DNA of 64,000 nt, from assembly GCA_019321725.1 (NCBI GenBank), contig CM033122.1:16146274-16210273 (forward strand). Reading direction: 5' to 3'. Shown here in pieces: positions 12,475-27,754 of the stretch; position 1 is the stretch's first letter, and every line of letters begins with the position of its first letter. Source of the stretch: Paulownia fortunei. Taxonomy: Eukaryota > Streptophyta > Magnoliopsida > Lamiales > Paulowniaceae. The notes beneath the pieces are model-generated. The model was not told the DNA's origin. It searched no databases and saw only the letters and a program-made list of their open reading frames with translations. A program made the translations under genes and the position numbers.

Positions 12475-14460
12475 CCCTTACGCACAGTGCAGGACACCCC
12501 TATATCCAGATAATCTTAGATTAAGCTTACGTCTATTCCAAAACTCCAAGGGTGGCTTGGGGACAGATTTAGAAGAAACCACATTCACTAAGTATATCGC
12601 AGTTTGTATAACATATCCCCAAAAGAATGTAGTGAGAATGGAGAAACCAAGCATAGATCTGATCATGTCTAATAAGGTCCAGTTTTTCATTTTTGAGACA
12701 CCACTCTGTTAGGGAGTACCTGGTGTACTTAGCTAGGATATAATCCCATTTTCTGATAAGTATGTTCTAAAGTCATTGAATAGATACTCTTCATCTCGAT
12801 CTGATCGAAGTGTTTTAATGCTCTTACCTAATTACTTTTCCACTTTAGTTCTGCCTTAAACTTTTCAAGGGCATCATATTTACAAGCCACTAGGTAAACA
12901 TAATCGTATCGGGAGTAATCATCAGTGAATGTTATGAGTACTCATATCCACCTCTAGCTTGGACACTAATTGGTCCACATACATCAAAATGCACTAATTT
13001 CAAGACTTTTTTGGCCCTTAGTCCCTTAGAAGTAAATAACCTCTTAGTCATTTTACCTTCCAAACAAGACTCATATAAATATAAGTATTATACATTTAAA
13101 TCACTTAAAGGACCATTCTTTACTAGTCTTTGAATCCTATTAAGGTTAATATGACCAAGCGTTAGATGCCATAAATAAATCTCATTAGTCGAAGACAACT
13201 TGATGCATTTGTTGGATGCAGTGTGATACAATAAGTTGTCTATAGGTTTAAAAATATACAAATCATTATTTAAATGTCCCTTACAAATAAGGTCTTTATT
13301 CAAGGTAATATCAACCGCCATTGATGAAAAATTGACATAATATCCTTGTCTAAAAAAATAAAGCAACAGAAATTAAATTTCTAGTAATGTATGGGACATA
13401 ATAACAACTTCTTAAAACCAAATGTTTCTTATTACTAAAATAAAGATAAACAATTCCAACTGCTATTGCAAACACCACTACTCATGTGCCAACTCTAAGA
13501 GTATGTCCCCCTTTATTGAGCTCTCTGGTTACTTGGAATCCCTATAATATATTGTAAATATAATTAGTGGCTCTAGAATCTACTATCCAAGTATCAGTAG
13601 AATCAACCACTAAACAGGACTTAATAAAGGATAACTCACCATTACCTTGCTTTTTCGAAGCAAGGTATTCTGGGCAATTCCTCTTCTAGTGACTCTTCTG
13701 TCCACAATAAAAGCACTTTCCCTTGGGCTTGCCATCTGACTTGGCCTTCTTAGCCTATTGTTGTGGGCCCTTTTTATTGGACTTCTTCCTCTTATTGTCA
13801 TTTTTGCCTTTCTGCTTGGTAGAAGATAGTCCAATAGAAGTAACAGCAAGTGCATCACCACTCCAAATCTTAAGAACATTTTTAGCATTTTAGAGCTTTT
13901 TCATTAATTCGGTCAGGGACATGCTCAGCTTGTTCATGTAATAGCTAACTTTGAACTGTGAGAACATCTTAGAGAGAATCTACAAAGCCATGTCAACCTG
14001 CATCTCCAATTTGATTTCAGCCCCTAAAACATCAGCCACATTAACCTAAGCAATCAATGCAAGCATGTGATCTCTCATAGGCATCCTGGATTTCATACGC
14101 ATGTTTATAATAGACTTAATGGCTGTTTGGAGGGCCTGATGTCCTTAGTGTTTGAACATTTGCTGAAGGCTCTCTATGACCTCATTAGCAGTTCCCATAT
14201 TCTGATATTTCTACTGCAGTACATTTGAGATAGATCCCAAAATATAGCAGCAGGCCATCTTATCAGAATGGATCCACTTGTCATAGGCCGCCTTCTGTTC
14301 ATCCATGGATAGGGTTCAATTATCACAAATTTATGCTTCTCCGCAGTGAGAACAATCATCAGGTTATGTTTCCAATCAATATAATTTTTTGTCCAATCAA
14401 TTGATTCTTAGTTAAAATCATGGACAATATATTTGCAACAGACATTTTTTTGAAATAAAA
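12475..14460 (-). pseudogene. Ty1/copia element 2: gag to integrase, decayed
   Basis: Read on the minus strand from right to left. A gag start near 14450 (MSVANILSM) is followed by a UBN2-type gag (LTAEKHKFVIIEPYP near 14345-14300). A zinc knuckle near 13730-13660 has CX2CX4HX4C spacing (CFYCGQKSH then NC). The GAG-pre-integrase motif is near 13180-13120 (YLWHLTLGHINLNRIQRLVK). An integrase C-terminal segment is at 12690-12478 (MKNWTLLDMIRSML, FWGYVIQTAIYLVN, SKSVPKPPLEFW). Many stops and frameshifts interrupt it. RT and RNase H would lie to the left and are absent, either within the gap or replaced by the neighbouring element. The order gag-integrase-(RT) is copia type. Confidence 0.82.
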
Positions 14461-16110
14461 TAATAAAAATGAACTACACATGTAATAGATAAATTTCATA
14501 TATGATGCATGAAAAATATGCATGAGTAGACCCAATACTACTATAATATGGTGATTACATAACACCCCAAAACCTTAAACATATCTCTTTTTGGGAGAAA
14601 TAAATGTGATTTATGGCTAGCTTGGGACCCTCCTACTAAAATCAATATATCTAACATTTCATGTAATATTAATTTAGTATCGCATAATTTTTACTATCAC
14701 TGACATTGTTTAGATATCCTATAGGAAATCCCCACAATATCTTTGATTTAACTGTATGACCCCTATTTTGATAATTTATAAGTACTTAATTAATTATGTT
14801 ACCTATAGGGTAAACGTAATTAATTAACACTAAAAATTCCATATTGGTCCCAGTTCAGTAATCGAAATAGTGCAGCCCTCCTATAGGGCGACCAATTAAA
14901 TTATCACATGGCATACATATATTCTTACAAAAGGGCTAATAGGAGAGGCTGTGGGCACACAAAATATAGTGCACCCTCACTCACTTAATATTTTTAACTA
15001 TTGGGTTTTGATCAATTAATAATTTTCTAACTAGTTTTAACTCTTAATATTATTTAATTATTAATTATAATATTAATTTTCTCATCTAATTAAAATTAGA
15101 AAAAAAAACTATTAAATAAAAATATGCATGACAGTATAGTATCTAGAGCGGTGTATGTGCAATCTACATGACATGTTATATGAATGACATTTAATTGCAT
15201 AAATCAATTAAAGTAATATAGAAATAATTAAAAATAAAAATAAATTTATGGCGCATCCTAGACTGAAACTTTACAAATAAATTAAGGTCCAATTGAGCCA
15301 CAAGTCGGCCCAATTCTTCAACTTCCATTTGCAATGTCCAGCCCACTTAGGAATTCTTCAGAAATAGCAGCCTAGTATCCGACCCAATTTCTATATCTTT
15401 TTAACTGAAAAATAACCCAGAAACAGATGGCCTCGAACTGCCGCCTTCAGCCCCCGAAAAAAATGCATCCACCGTCGAAAATGGCAAGGGGACAACAGGC
15501 AAGACGATAGCAATGCTACAGGCTCCATTTCCGTTGCTTGAAATGTGGCATGCCTATATGTAGCGGTTGAGGTTGTGCAACCTCTGTCGCCTGAAACTCC
15601 ATCACCTCAGTTATCCACGAGCTACCAATGGCCGCCGACTCCAGTGGCTACATCCACGGACACGACCGCTCGCTTGGGCGTGCTTCTGTTTGGAGGTGGA
15701 AGCCCATTTCCCATTCTTAATCGAGTTTGAACATATTGTAGCCAAGGTCCTCCGATTTTCAAAGAAGATGCAGAATAGCCACAAACTTAAAATTGCAAAG
15801 GAGTCCACCAGTTTTAAAGTGCAACAATTTGGTCCACAAACTCTTTGAATACACCAAGAGAAGAAAAAATACAATTTCTACAACTATATCATGATGAATT
15901 GAAATTGAAAGGAAAACTATGGAGTTGTAATCCATCCCTATTGTTACAAGACTCAATATCAAATATAATCTAAGACCATAAATTGTTCATAAATTAAAAC
16001 TCATTCAATCATTAATAACAATAAAAACACATAATCCTAACACCGCTCTTGACTAATACATTCATAAATAAATTAATCAATTCCAAATGCACAAAATAAT
16101 ATCAAAACCT
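14461..16110 (-). other. Long untranslated leader of copia element 2
   Basis: About 1.65 kb separates the gag start from the primer-binding site. It holds a relatively GC-rich stretch near 15420-15720 with overlapping short frames on both strands (for example plus-strand 15545-15730). None of these shows a domain. I read it as leader rather than a host gene, but an inserted or captured fragment around 15300-15850 is possible. Confidence 0.45.
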
Positions 16111-16123
16111 GACTCTAATACCA
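16111..16123 (-). promoter_or_regulatory. tRNA primer-binding site of copia element 2
   Basis: The reverse complement reads TGGTATTAGAGTC, differing at two places from the initiator-Met tRNA primer site TGGTATCAGAGCC. It stands two bases from the TGTTAG/CTAACA LTR edge at 16126, as expected for a minus-strand element. Confidence 0.7.
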
Positions 16124-16125
16124 TA

Positions 16126-17400
16126 TGTTAGCAAAAACCTGGATTGTTTAATCATAAAAATTAATTTTTCTACAATCCAAATGTCTTGCACTAGGATTTT
16201 GATTATAATGCGCATTTAACAAGAATAGATCAATTTGTCAAATAATTATTGTAGGGAGATTACCTTTGTAGCATGCTTTACAAATATTATCTCTCTACAG
16301 TGGGAAAATTCCTCACTCCAAACCTCCAAGCCTTCTCTGGTATTCTCCAAGAGTTCAAGAAAACTGCAATATATTTATTTGTGTGGGCACTCTGATAATT
16401 AGTTATTCTGAGAATCCTAGAAGAAATAGAAGACTTATCTGATAAGATTTTTTCAAATCTCAAACCTTTTGTTATAATATCTTCATATCTCAAATCTTTT
16501 GATAATATATTTTCCTATCCCAAATCTTTTATCCTACAAACACGTCTGGTGTACACCAGAATACTCCGGATGAGTGTGTCTTGCCACGTGTCCAATACAC
16601 ATGGCACATTCAGTCCAATTAATTAATTCCATTACAGTTTTGGTAAATTATAATAATTATAATTCATTTCAGTCCTTAGAGCCATCAAAGGGACCTGATC
16701 GGACTCAATTAGGCTAAGTTTCAATAAATTAATCGTGACCCAATCAACTCTCGACTAGCCAAGATTAATTTATTAATCTCGTTCCATTCCACTAAAAGAA
16801 TGAGACTGCACTCTTAATCTAATTAGAATTACTGAAGTTTATAATCAATAATTATATCCTCTGATTTATCGATCTTACATGTCACCCCCGTCGATCAACT
16901 AAAATATCTGAAATGCGATAAATTAACCAAAAAACCCTTTTTTCAATATTCATAAATGTTTAATTATCATCTTTTAACCTGATAGTCCCATGTGATTGCA
17001 TCACACTATTAATTCAACAATCAATGTTGAATTACTGAACTCATGTTTTTTTATAACTGTCTTTTAGAAGAACAAGTGAGATCATAATCAAGCATATTAA
17101 ATAAGTGACGGATTATGTATTACAAATATATGTTCTCTGTTATTTCACTTCAATTTTCAAAACACCGAGATATTAATCAAAACTTTGATCTCATATATTG
17201 GTCCTTCAAAGAACGTCAAGTTAGTAATCGAAATTCATTACATACTCATGATTAAAGTGTCACATTTGACAATCAAATAAAAATCACTTTATTCTGATAA
17301 AAAGTTATGAGGAAAAGAGCTGGGGTTATGTTTAAATGTATTTTGAAAAAAATATATTCAAACAAAGTCTTATTTCCGTGAACAACAATGACCCTTGGTA
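16126..17400 (-). repeat. 5' LTR of copia element 2 (outer end approximate)
   Basis: The edge next to the primer site reads TGTTAG on the plus strand, so the LTR ends CTAACA in the element's own orientation. The far end is uncertain. I place it near 17400, where the composition changes to simple repeats. The body holds LTR-like AT-rich sequence without coding capacity. No partner LTR is present to confirm the length. Confidence 0.4.
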
Positions 17401-17427
17401 ATATTTTTCACCAAAATCTTGTCTGCT

Positions 17428-17466
<39 letters not shown>
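17428..17466. repeat. Microsatellite (CT)n followed by (CA)n
   Basis: About eleven CT units pass directly into about eight CA units, followed by TATA/CACA runs to about 17485. A potentially polymorphic compound microsatellite. Confidence 0.95.
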
Positions 17467-19977
17467 TGTATATATACACACACAGGTACAACAACTTGAT
17501 CAAACACATGTACATGAATTTGCATACGAATATAGAATATATATGTTTAGATCTAAGTATGTAAATACAATTATATGTTTTTATGTAATATATATTTGTA
17601 ACAAAAATAATTTATCCAAACAAAATATAACAATACATGTAAATATATATATATATATAATATTTGGATTTATGTATATATATATGTTTGTTAAACTTAC
17701 AAAATTTTTGATATATATATGTATATAAATTTTGTACACTAAAATGGTGATGTCAATTCATCCAAATTATCAATGGATTACTGGTCAAATGACCTTGGTA
17801 GTAATAAGCTACAGGTCAAATGACTTTAATATTGACAATAATGAATAAAAACTATGGTCGATGAATACATCTTTATATATGCATATATATGTAAATGTAT
17901 TTATTTCATTAACAAGATAATTACATATATTTATGCATGTACATTTTAAAACCTATACATATTTTAATATGTATATATTCTATATACATACACATATACG
18001 TATACATAATTTATATATATATATATACATGTACATTTTACTATCACTTATTGTACAAAATATATAAGTATGTTCTTTGAAAATGTAAAAATAGTAGGTA
18101 TATGTATACATATATATATGTATATGTGTGTGTGTGTGTATATATCTACAAACATGTACGTAATGCCAAGTGTTAATCAAAATTCTCTAAAATTTACTGG
18201 TCAAACATATCTCTTAATTTTTTTTCATAAAATAAATATCTATCTAAATACCATCTCAAAAAAAGAACATGTCCCATCAACTATCATCATTATATTTTCT
18301 CCCGAAAAAACATTTCCAAACATATATCTTATTTCACTTCTCATTTTTCTTAAATTATTTTTTCTCATTTTTTCTCACAAAATTAATTCTAATGTGTCAT
18401 CCAATCACACCCTAAATTTCTTGAAAGATTTTTCCAGAAATTCAATAGAGTAAACAAGAATTTGAATATGAAAAGAAAAGAAAAGAAATTAAATTGCAGT
18501 GAACAAGTAGTAAGTAATAGAGTACTTAGAGAATTTGTTAAACACAGAGAAACGCAAAGAGGTTTCCTAATTTGTAGTGCTACGAAAATTATATATCTTA
18601 AGATATGATTGTCAAATTTAATAGTACTGTGTGTTGGATAATTTTATAATAAAAATAAAGAGTTTGTCTCTTGCTTCAACTAGAAATTTTTAAATTGGAT
18701 CTTTTATTTTAATTTGTATTTTATTTCTATCTCAATATTATCAATACACGCCAAATATGAATTGATAATATTATTTTATACACTTAGTATGTATTTATAA
18801 TATTATAATAAATTATAAAATATGATTTCGTGACAAATTTCTAAGTTGTTATTCTATCAAAATTGTTTCAATTATTTCGATATTGCACTTACGCGTATTC
18901 CTACAATTCTATGTTTTGGTTATGCTACAAGGGTTTTGTTCCATATTAACACTTATTTCTGCATAACAGGTAACAGACTTACTTAGCCCATAATCCATTC
19001 TACGCCAGGGGCCAGAGTCTATGAAAAAGAACCATTATAAATTGATACGTTCTCATTGAGTAGGCAACAATGGATTCGAGGGGCTTTGGTTTTTATTTTG
19101 GAACTCCAGCGGATTACTAGTCTTTAACTAATTCAACTTTTTTTAGTTTAAGGAGAAAGCTAAAATATCCCAATTATTGTATTTAGATTTTGAATTCATA
19201 AAATACAAATGATTATATCATCCATTTGTAAGATGTCAAATACAAATAGAAATTAATATATCATATTGATAGACTAACATCCATACTAGGTATCAAACTA
19301 AAGACCTATGATCAGACTCACTTTTACCACTTAAGATTAAACTTGTCATATAAAAAATAAAAAATATGTTTTTGCGGGTCGTGTGTAATATGTACAAAAA
19401 TGCTAAAGTATGTGTACATTACATATACACTCATATAAAATCAAAATAAGAATAAAATTTAGTAAATAATCATATACTTTCAAGGTTATACATAAATATG
19501 AAATACTTTTAAAATCATAATTTTCAATCCACGCGTGTTTCCATATAGATAATTTTAAGAAAATTAGTTTATTTCTTTTTTTAAATATCAAAATAAATTT
19601 AGTATGTCTAATAAATTTAATCTACCAAGTTTGAGCTTGAGACAAGGATCCGACGAAGAAATGGAACAAATAAAGCCCATTTCAATTCAAGCAAAGCCAC
19701 CCAATTGTTGTCCCAGCTAATGTTTTTTTGTTTGTGGTGTTAATTACAGTGCTTTATTTTTTTATTTGAAGAAATTTGGACACTACAATATTATTTTCCT
19801 ATAACCCTTTTTTTTTTTTTTTTTTGCTTTTCTTTTTTGGTTTTGTGGAATCTAATTTGTTTTTACTGCTATGAGGCAATCCTTCTGGAGTTAGTTATGT
19901 TCCTATGCCACAGCAGTGTAAAAGAAATGGCCCAAAACTATACCAAATGAACATAATCCGGAAATAAAAAGAAGCAT
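17467..19977. other. AT-rich intergenic DNA with TA/TG simple repeats
   Basis: Dominated by TATATA and TGTGTG runs (for example 17643-17660, 17998-18025, 18110-18145), with a 17-T run near 19807-19825. Open frames here, such as 18070-18453, are low-complexity Ile/Tyr/Phe-rich products of these repeats. No gene, tRNA or LTR terminus is recognised. Confidence 0.6.
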
Positions 19978-20340
19978 TTAAGTATCACTGGCAAAACAAA
20001 TTTGCAGTTTGCTCTCGTTCAGCTTTAGCTTGCATGGTGGGCTAAATTCTTTGAGACGCCTTTTTGTCAGTATTGAAAATGCGACGAGCTTCATGAGATA
20101 GACCAGTGGAATGCTGATAAATGCTACCATTGGAAAAATAAAATTACAATGTGATACTTCAGCACCACAAATTCTATACTGGATTTTGCAATTTTGCTCG
20201 TCATGTTCAAAATTTTCAACATCACTATTCAAAAAAGTTGCCTAAGTAAACATAATGAGCAGTAAGTCTTTGGGATATAGAAAAGATGAAGCATCCAATG
20301 GGCCTGGGGATTCCTCCTCCACTACAAAACCAGGGAAGGG

Positions 20341-20394
20341 CAGCCAATACTAGCAAACAAGTACCTTATGCTACTACAAAACAAGTATTGGCTG
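20341..20394 (-). other. Hairpin in the probable DHFR-TS 3' UTR
   Basis: CAGCCAATACT at 20341-20351 and its exact reverse complement at 20384-20394 form an 11-bp stem with a 32-base loop. It lies about 80 bases downstream of the stop codon, within likely 3' UTR. It could affect message stability or be chance. The 85-codon frame further downstream (19978-20232) is probably also untranslated. Confidence 0.4.
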
Positions 20395-20474
20395 GAATCC
20401 ATCCAGGTAATATGCAGGGGCTACACGGAAACTTCCATTATGAGCAGCAGCTATCTATAACCTAAATAATTGCT

Positions 20475-23977
<3,503 letters not shown>

Positions 23978-24094
23978 TACTGAATATCTTCTGCAGAATC
24001 TTTGTGAAGTAAACGACTTCAGAGTTTCAAAAGACCATGAGAATGATGATTCTGAAGCTAAGCTGAATATACTCTGAAAAGAACCTAATGTAGC
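23978..24094 (-). other. Upstream part of the first coding exon; 5' UTR or transit-peptide coding
   Basis: A strong 3' splice site (TTACAATTTTCAG before GCTACATTAGG) lies at 24095. From it the reading frame stays open through 39 codons into the DHFR-TS ATG. The encoded stretch is rich in Ser, Phe and Arg and poor in acidic residues, ending RFCRRYSV. That resembles a mitochondrial presequence. No ATG is present in this part, so a start would have to come from an unidentified upstream exon. Otherwise it is 5' UTR with an intron above it. Confidence 0.5.
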
Positions 24095-24724
24095 CTGAAA
24101 ATTGTAAGAATACCAGATTATCTTCCCAACCAAACAGGGAGGAATTGACACAACAGGAAACTGACCAGCAATTATTTATATTCAAGAATGTACAACTCAG
24201 GGGGCAACAAATGTTTTAACAATCAACTGAAAAAAGGTTGTCCACTGTTAACTCTTATACAATGAACAATCAACTACACATGCACTATACACGTCACAAA
24301 TAAGAAAGCAAAGAAGGGAAATTGAGCAGAGGAGACCTTTCCTTTCTGTTGGACATGGCAATCAGAATTTGGGTGGGCGACAAACAGCCATTCTAGACTT
24401 TAGGTTGTATTTGGACAGGAGAATTTGGATTTGAGTAGGGATTTGAAATGATAGGATTATATTCCTTTGATTTCAAATCCACATGCTTTGAAATCTCAAG
24501 CAATCTGGTCTCAAGGAAGTAGTACCAAGAATGTCAACATCTACCAGAATCCCTTCATCTCCTGCCTCAAGCTCGATCAACGAATCTGATTCTTCTCGAA
24601 CTTTGTCTTCACCTCTGTATCCAAGAGGCTAAAAAGAATATCTCCTTGATAAGCTACCTACTGGAGAGAAAAAAAGATAAGAAAAAAAAAATTGTTTTGA
24701 TATATATGTATTGGTAAAAGGATC
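24095..24724 (-). promoter_or_regulatory. Upstream region of DHFR-TS: intron, possible first exon, promoter
   Basis: Directly above the 3' splice site is presumably a leader intron. The first exon and transcription start were not located. From about 24400 the sequence takes on repeat character (TTGGATTTGAGTAGGGATTTG and similar). Little unique promoter sequence therefore remains before the dispersed repeat at 24725. Confidence 0.35.
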
Positions 24725-25480
24725 TTGTCACATGCTTGACTATGGGTAAAAATGGATTGCAATTATCATCTCATTATCTCAGCCTCTTCATCTTTTTTAC
24801 AATATTATCTACATTTTACGCACTTTCTTCACAAATCACCACATGTATAGCTCCAAACTACTACTCCAGAAAAGAATTCCAAAATCAAAAGCACAACTAC
24901 AGCAAAAAAAATCTAGAAACTCGCAAAAAGACCTGAATCACCGTTGTATTCACGGTAACTTTTAAATAAAAGAGTACAATTAGAAAATTATTTGTGCATT
25001 TCTTAATCATAAAAAAATATGATATGATAAATGCTTTAGAATTTTTTTGTTAGTCATAATTTTTTAGGCTTTTAACTATTATGAAATTAGATAAATCTCA
25101 AATCATGCATTCTCAAACCAGATTTAGACATCAAATTCATTGGAATGAGGAATTTTCATTCACTAAACCAAATTTAGACATCAAACTCATAGGACAGAGG
25201 AACTTTCATTCACTAAACCAAATTTAGACATCAAACTCATAGGACAGAGAAACTTTCATTAATAGAGAGAACTTCAATCACTGCTATAAAGCCAATAGAT
25301 ATGCATAAGTTTGTTTGGGGCTATTTTGAGTGTTTTTTGGTGGAATTGGGTAATGTGTGGAGAATAGAAATGTGTTTGGATGAACTACTGGAAAATAATG
25401 ATGAGATGTATTTCCGTAGAAAATGTATTTGGATGAATCATTTCCGCACAGGTATTCTCTACCATAGATATCTTTTCATT
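24725..25480 (+). repeat. Dispersed repeat family, copy 1
   Basis: The block from TGTCACATGCTTGACTATGG to the ATGAATCATTTCCG region near 25440 recurs, diverged, at 32885-33670 (same orientation) and in part at 36735-37276 (inverted). Shared landmarks are ATTATCATCTC, CTTCACAAATCA, AAAAGCACAACTAC, and CAGATTTAGACATCAAATTCAT. It encodes nothing recognisable. I suspect a degenerate non-autonomous transposon but could not define termini. Confidence 0.6.
25115..25262 (+). repeat. Tandem repeat, 50-bp unit, about three copies
   Basis: The phrase aaacca(g/a)atttagacatcaaa occurs at 25115, 25165 and 25215, each followed by CATTGG/CATAGGA, AGAGGAA and TTTCATTCACT. The period is exactly 50 bp. The repeat lies inside dispersed repeat copy 1. 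The other two copies show only one unit. Confidence 0.85.
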
Positions 25481-25514
25481 TAGAGTTTTATCTAGTTGAT
25501 GTCATATTAAAATT

Positions 25515-25805
25515 ATGTTTGGTTGCATTTTCATATCTTGGAAATAAAAACAGGTTTGGTAAGTGTATTTTGGGGAATGATATTTTTCTTCCCCAAAACA
25601 TCTCCAAAATAAATATTCATTTTCCAAAACACTTCTCTCATTTTATATATCTGCCGATCATTATATTAATTTCAATATATATATATCCCAACCATTACAA
25701 GAATAAATAATTTATATTTATACATTCCAATCATTATTTTAATATAACTGTATATTTTTTTAATCATTACCTTAATATAATAATAACATAAAATAGTACA
25801 ATGGA
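25515..25805. repeat. AT-rich repeat, inverted relative to 33715-33960
   Basis: CCCAACCATTACAAGAATAAATAA at 25687 is the reverse complement of sequence near 33855-33880. Flanking blocks correspond as well (AATCATTACCTTAATATA with ATTAAAGTAATGATT). It is probably a small mobile repeat present in both neighbouring loci in opposite orientation. Confidence 0.5.
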
Positions 25806-26407
25806 TTTCAAATAATGTTATTTTTTGGTGGAGGGCTTGAAATCCACTAGAGTAGGATTTTAAATCCTCTTATTTGCCTTGTGGGAAAAAGAGGTAAATG
25901 GATTTTGGCTGGGTATTAAACTCCATCATGCCCAAATCTATCGATCTACACGTAGCCTTATAAAATACCGCCAAATTTTTTCTTAACACTAATGTTGCTT
26001 TATCGTCTTATACTGCCTAGAGATACGAGCATATCACACTTGTGTCACAAAAATTGGAGATAATTTCGAACACCTCAATAGATGTGTCGAGGAAAGTTTC
26101 TAGGAGGTGATTTCAAACACCCCACAGATATGTGTAGGGAAAATACACCATTGTTAATGTCTAGTAGAATTTTTCTAGGAATATTCTTGGAAGCCCTCTC
26201 CCAAGAGTTTTTGGTCTCCACCTTCCATTTGAGGAGGTAAATACTATAACTAAATGATAGGATCTCATTTGTGACCAGCCAAGTCTGGAATGGAGGTTCT
26301 CTTCCAAAAGTACTCTTGTTGAATGTTTTTTTCTTTGTTTAATGTATTATAGAATATCATAAATTGGAAAAGATAAACGTATAAATATACAAACCTAAGT
26401 ATATATA
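25806..26407. other. Short intergenic stretch before the chromovirus insertion
   Basis: No coding motif. It ends GTATATATA, the last five bases (26403-26407) being the target duplication of the next element. Its continuation on the far side is at 32810. Confidence 0.5.
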
Positions 26408-27281
26408 TGATAAAAACAAAACTACACACTCACGCATACAAGAGGGAGAACTCACACGTGGAATTGGAAGGACTCAAGATCGGCAATTACATGATCCATT
26501 AAGCTTACCAAGTGGACCAATCACAAGATTTAGGGCCAAGCGTTTTAAAGAAACATTATATGGGTTGATTCAACAAGTTGGTGAAATGCCAAACACATGG
26601 GGGCCCAACATGAATCCAAATTCATTTCAAATAATTCCAAATCAGATTGAAGGAAATTTAATCACCATGATTTCGGTTTTTGAGGAGCCTAATTGAAGAT
26701 ACACATGTTTTCAACTTTGGAAAGGTCAATCACCAAGATTTCGGGAGCCTAATTCAAAACATGCACATTTTCCATATTTTTGGAAGGCCAAGATTATTGA
26801 CTTAAATATTTCTTGATTAAGATGATATTATAGGCAAGATTTTGAAGTTTCCTAAATGTGGGGATGAATTATAGGCAGGATTTATTTGATTAGTTTGTTT
26901 CCATAGGATAATTAGTTTCCTATTCTTACTTCTTTGTTTCCATAAGTTACAATTGTTTAAAACCTATTTAAAGGGGACCAAGTTGTATACTTTAGACAGA
27001 TTGAAAATTTATAAAAGATTGGAAAGTTTATCTTGATCTTCTTTCATTCTTGAAAGAACATTTGAACTTATCAAGTTATTCTTGTGGCGTTCAAAAACAA
27101 TCGAACTTATCATCGAGATTCTTGAGTATTCTTGGTGTGGCGTTCCGTATTCAATTGTAGCCTTGGTTCTTGGTTTGCTAGTCACGGGTCAAGGTTCACC
27201 AAACTTGCCTCTTAAAGATCTTGGGGTTGATTCTATATTTTGGTGTTGGGTTTCGTCATATCATTGGCGAGGTTCATATCA
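26408..27281 (+). repeat. 5' LTR of the chromovirus
   Basis: TG...CA bounded, 874 bp. Its first 289 bases correspond to the end of the pol frame in the 3' LTR. CTATTTAAAGGGGACC near 26966 is a possible TATA-box region. Confidence 0.92.
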
Positions 27282-27283
27282 GT

Positions 27284-27295
27284 TGGTATCAGAGC
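27284..27295 (+). promoter_or_regulatory. Initiator-Met tRNA primer-binding site of the chromovirus
   Basis: TGGTATCAGAGC, an exact match to the canonical plant primer site, two bases after the LTR end. Confidence 0.95.
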
Positions 27296-27754
27296 CTAGG
27301 TTCCAAAGGCAAGTTTGAATTATCCCTTTAATTTGCTTATTGTTCCTAAATTCCTACTTCATCTTTCTAGTTTCTGATTAAAAAAAAAATCAGAAAATTT
27401 CTTGCAAATTCTTCAAAATCGAAAATTCTTGTGGTATTAACCTAGCTCTCCTTATTCGTGGGCCCTTACTTTCACATTGATTGCTTGCATCAATTTCTTG
27501 AGAATTACTTCTTAAATCTTATGATTTGTCTTGATTGATTCTCATCTTGAAGTGCCACTTGAATCTTGATTGTTCTTGAGTTTGATTAAGAGTGAAAAGA
27601 AGACACAACGAGTGGAAAGAGGCAAGAGTGGTGAGAATATAAGAGGGTAAAAGCCGATTGAGTGCCAAACACGAGAGTGAGTGACACTTCCTTGAGTGAA
27701 ACACGTGAGGGAGCGCTTGTGAGATCCTATAACATTGTTTTACAGATTCTAAAC

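Noticed and set aside
15545..15874. Overlapping frames on both strands in a GC-richer patch as a host gene
   Set aside because: It sits between the gag start and primer site of copia element 2, shows no domain, and is more simply leader sequence.
18070..18453. 127-codon plus-strand frame
   Set aside because: Its product is low-complexity translation of TA/TG repeats and Phe/Ile-rich runs.
19978..20232. 85-codon minus-strand frame downstream of DHFR-TS as a separate small membrane protein
   Set aside because: It lies in the likely 3' UTR, has no recognisable family, and the one hydrophobic stretch is not enough.
24400..25935. A single MITE with terminal inverted repeats at about 24410 and 25930 (GGATTT-rich ends)
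   Set aside because: The similarity of the two ends is only in short GGATTT/AAATCC words, and I could not find an ordered terminal inverted repeat or target duplication.
27082..27318. Frames in the chromovirus LTRs (also 32605-32895) as genes
   Set aside because: They are the same LTR sequence translated twice and end at the LTR edge or primer site.
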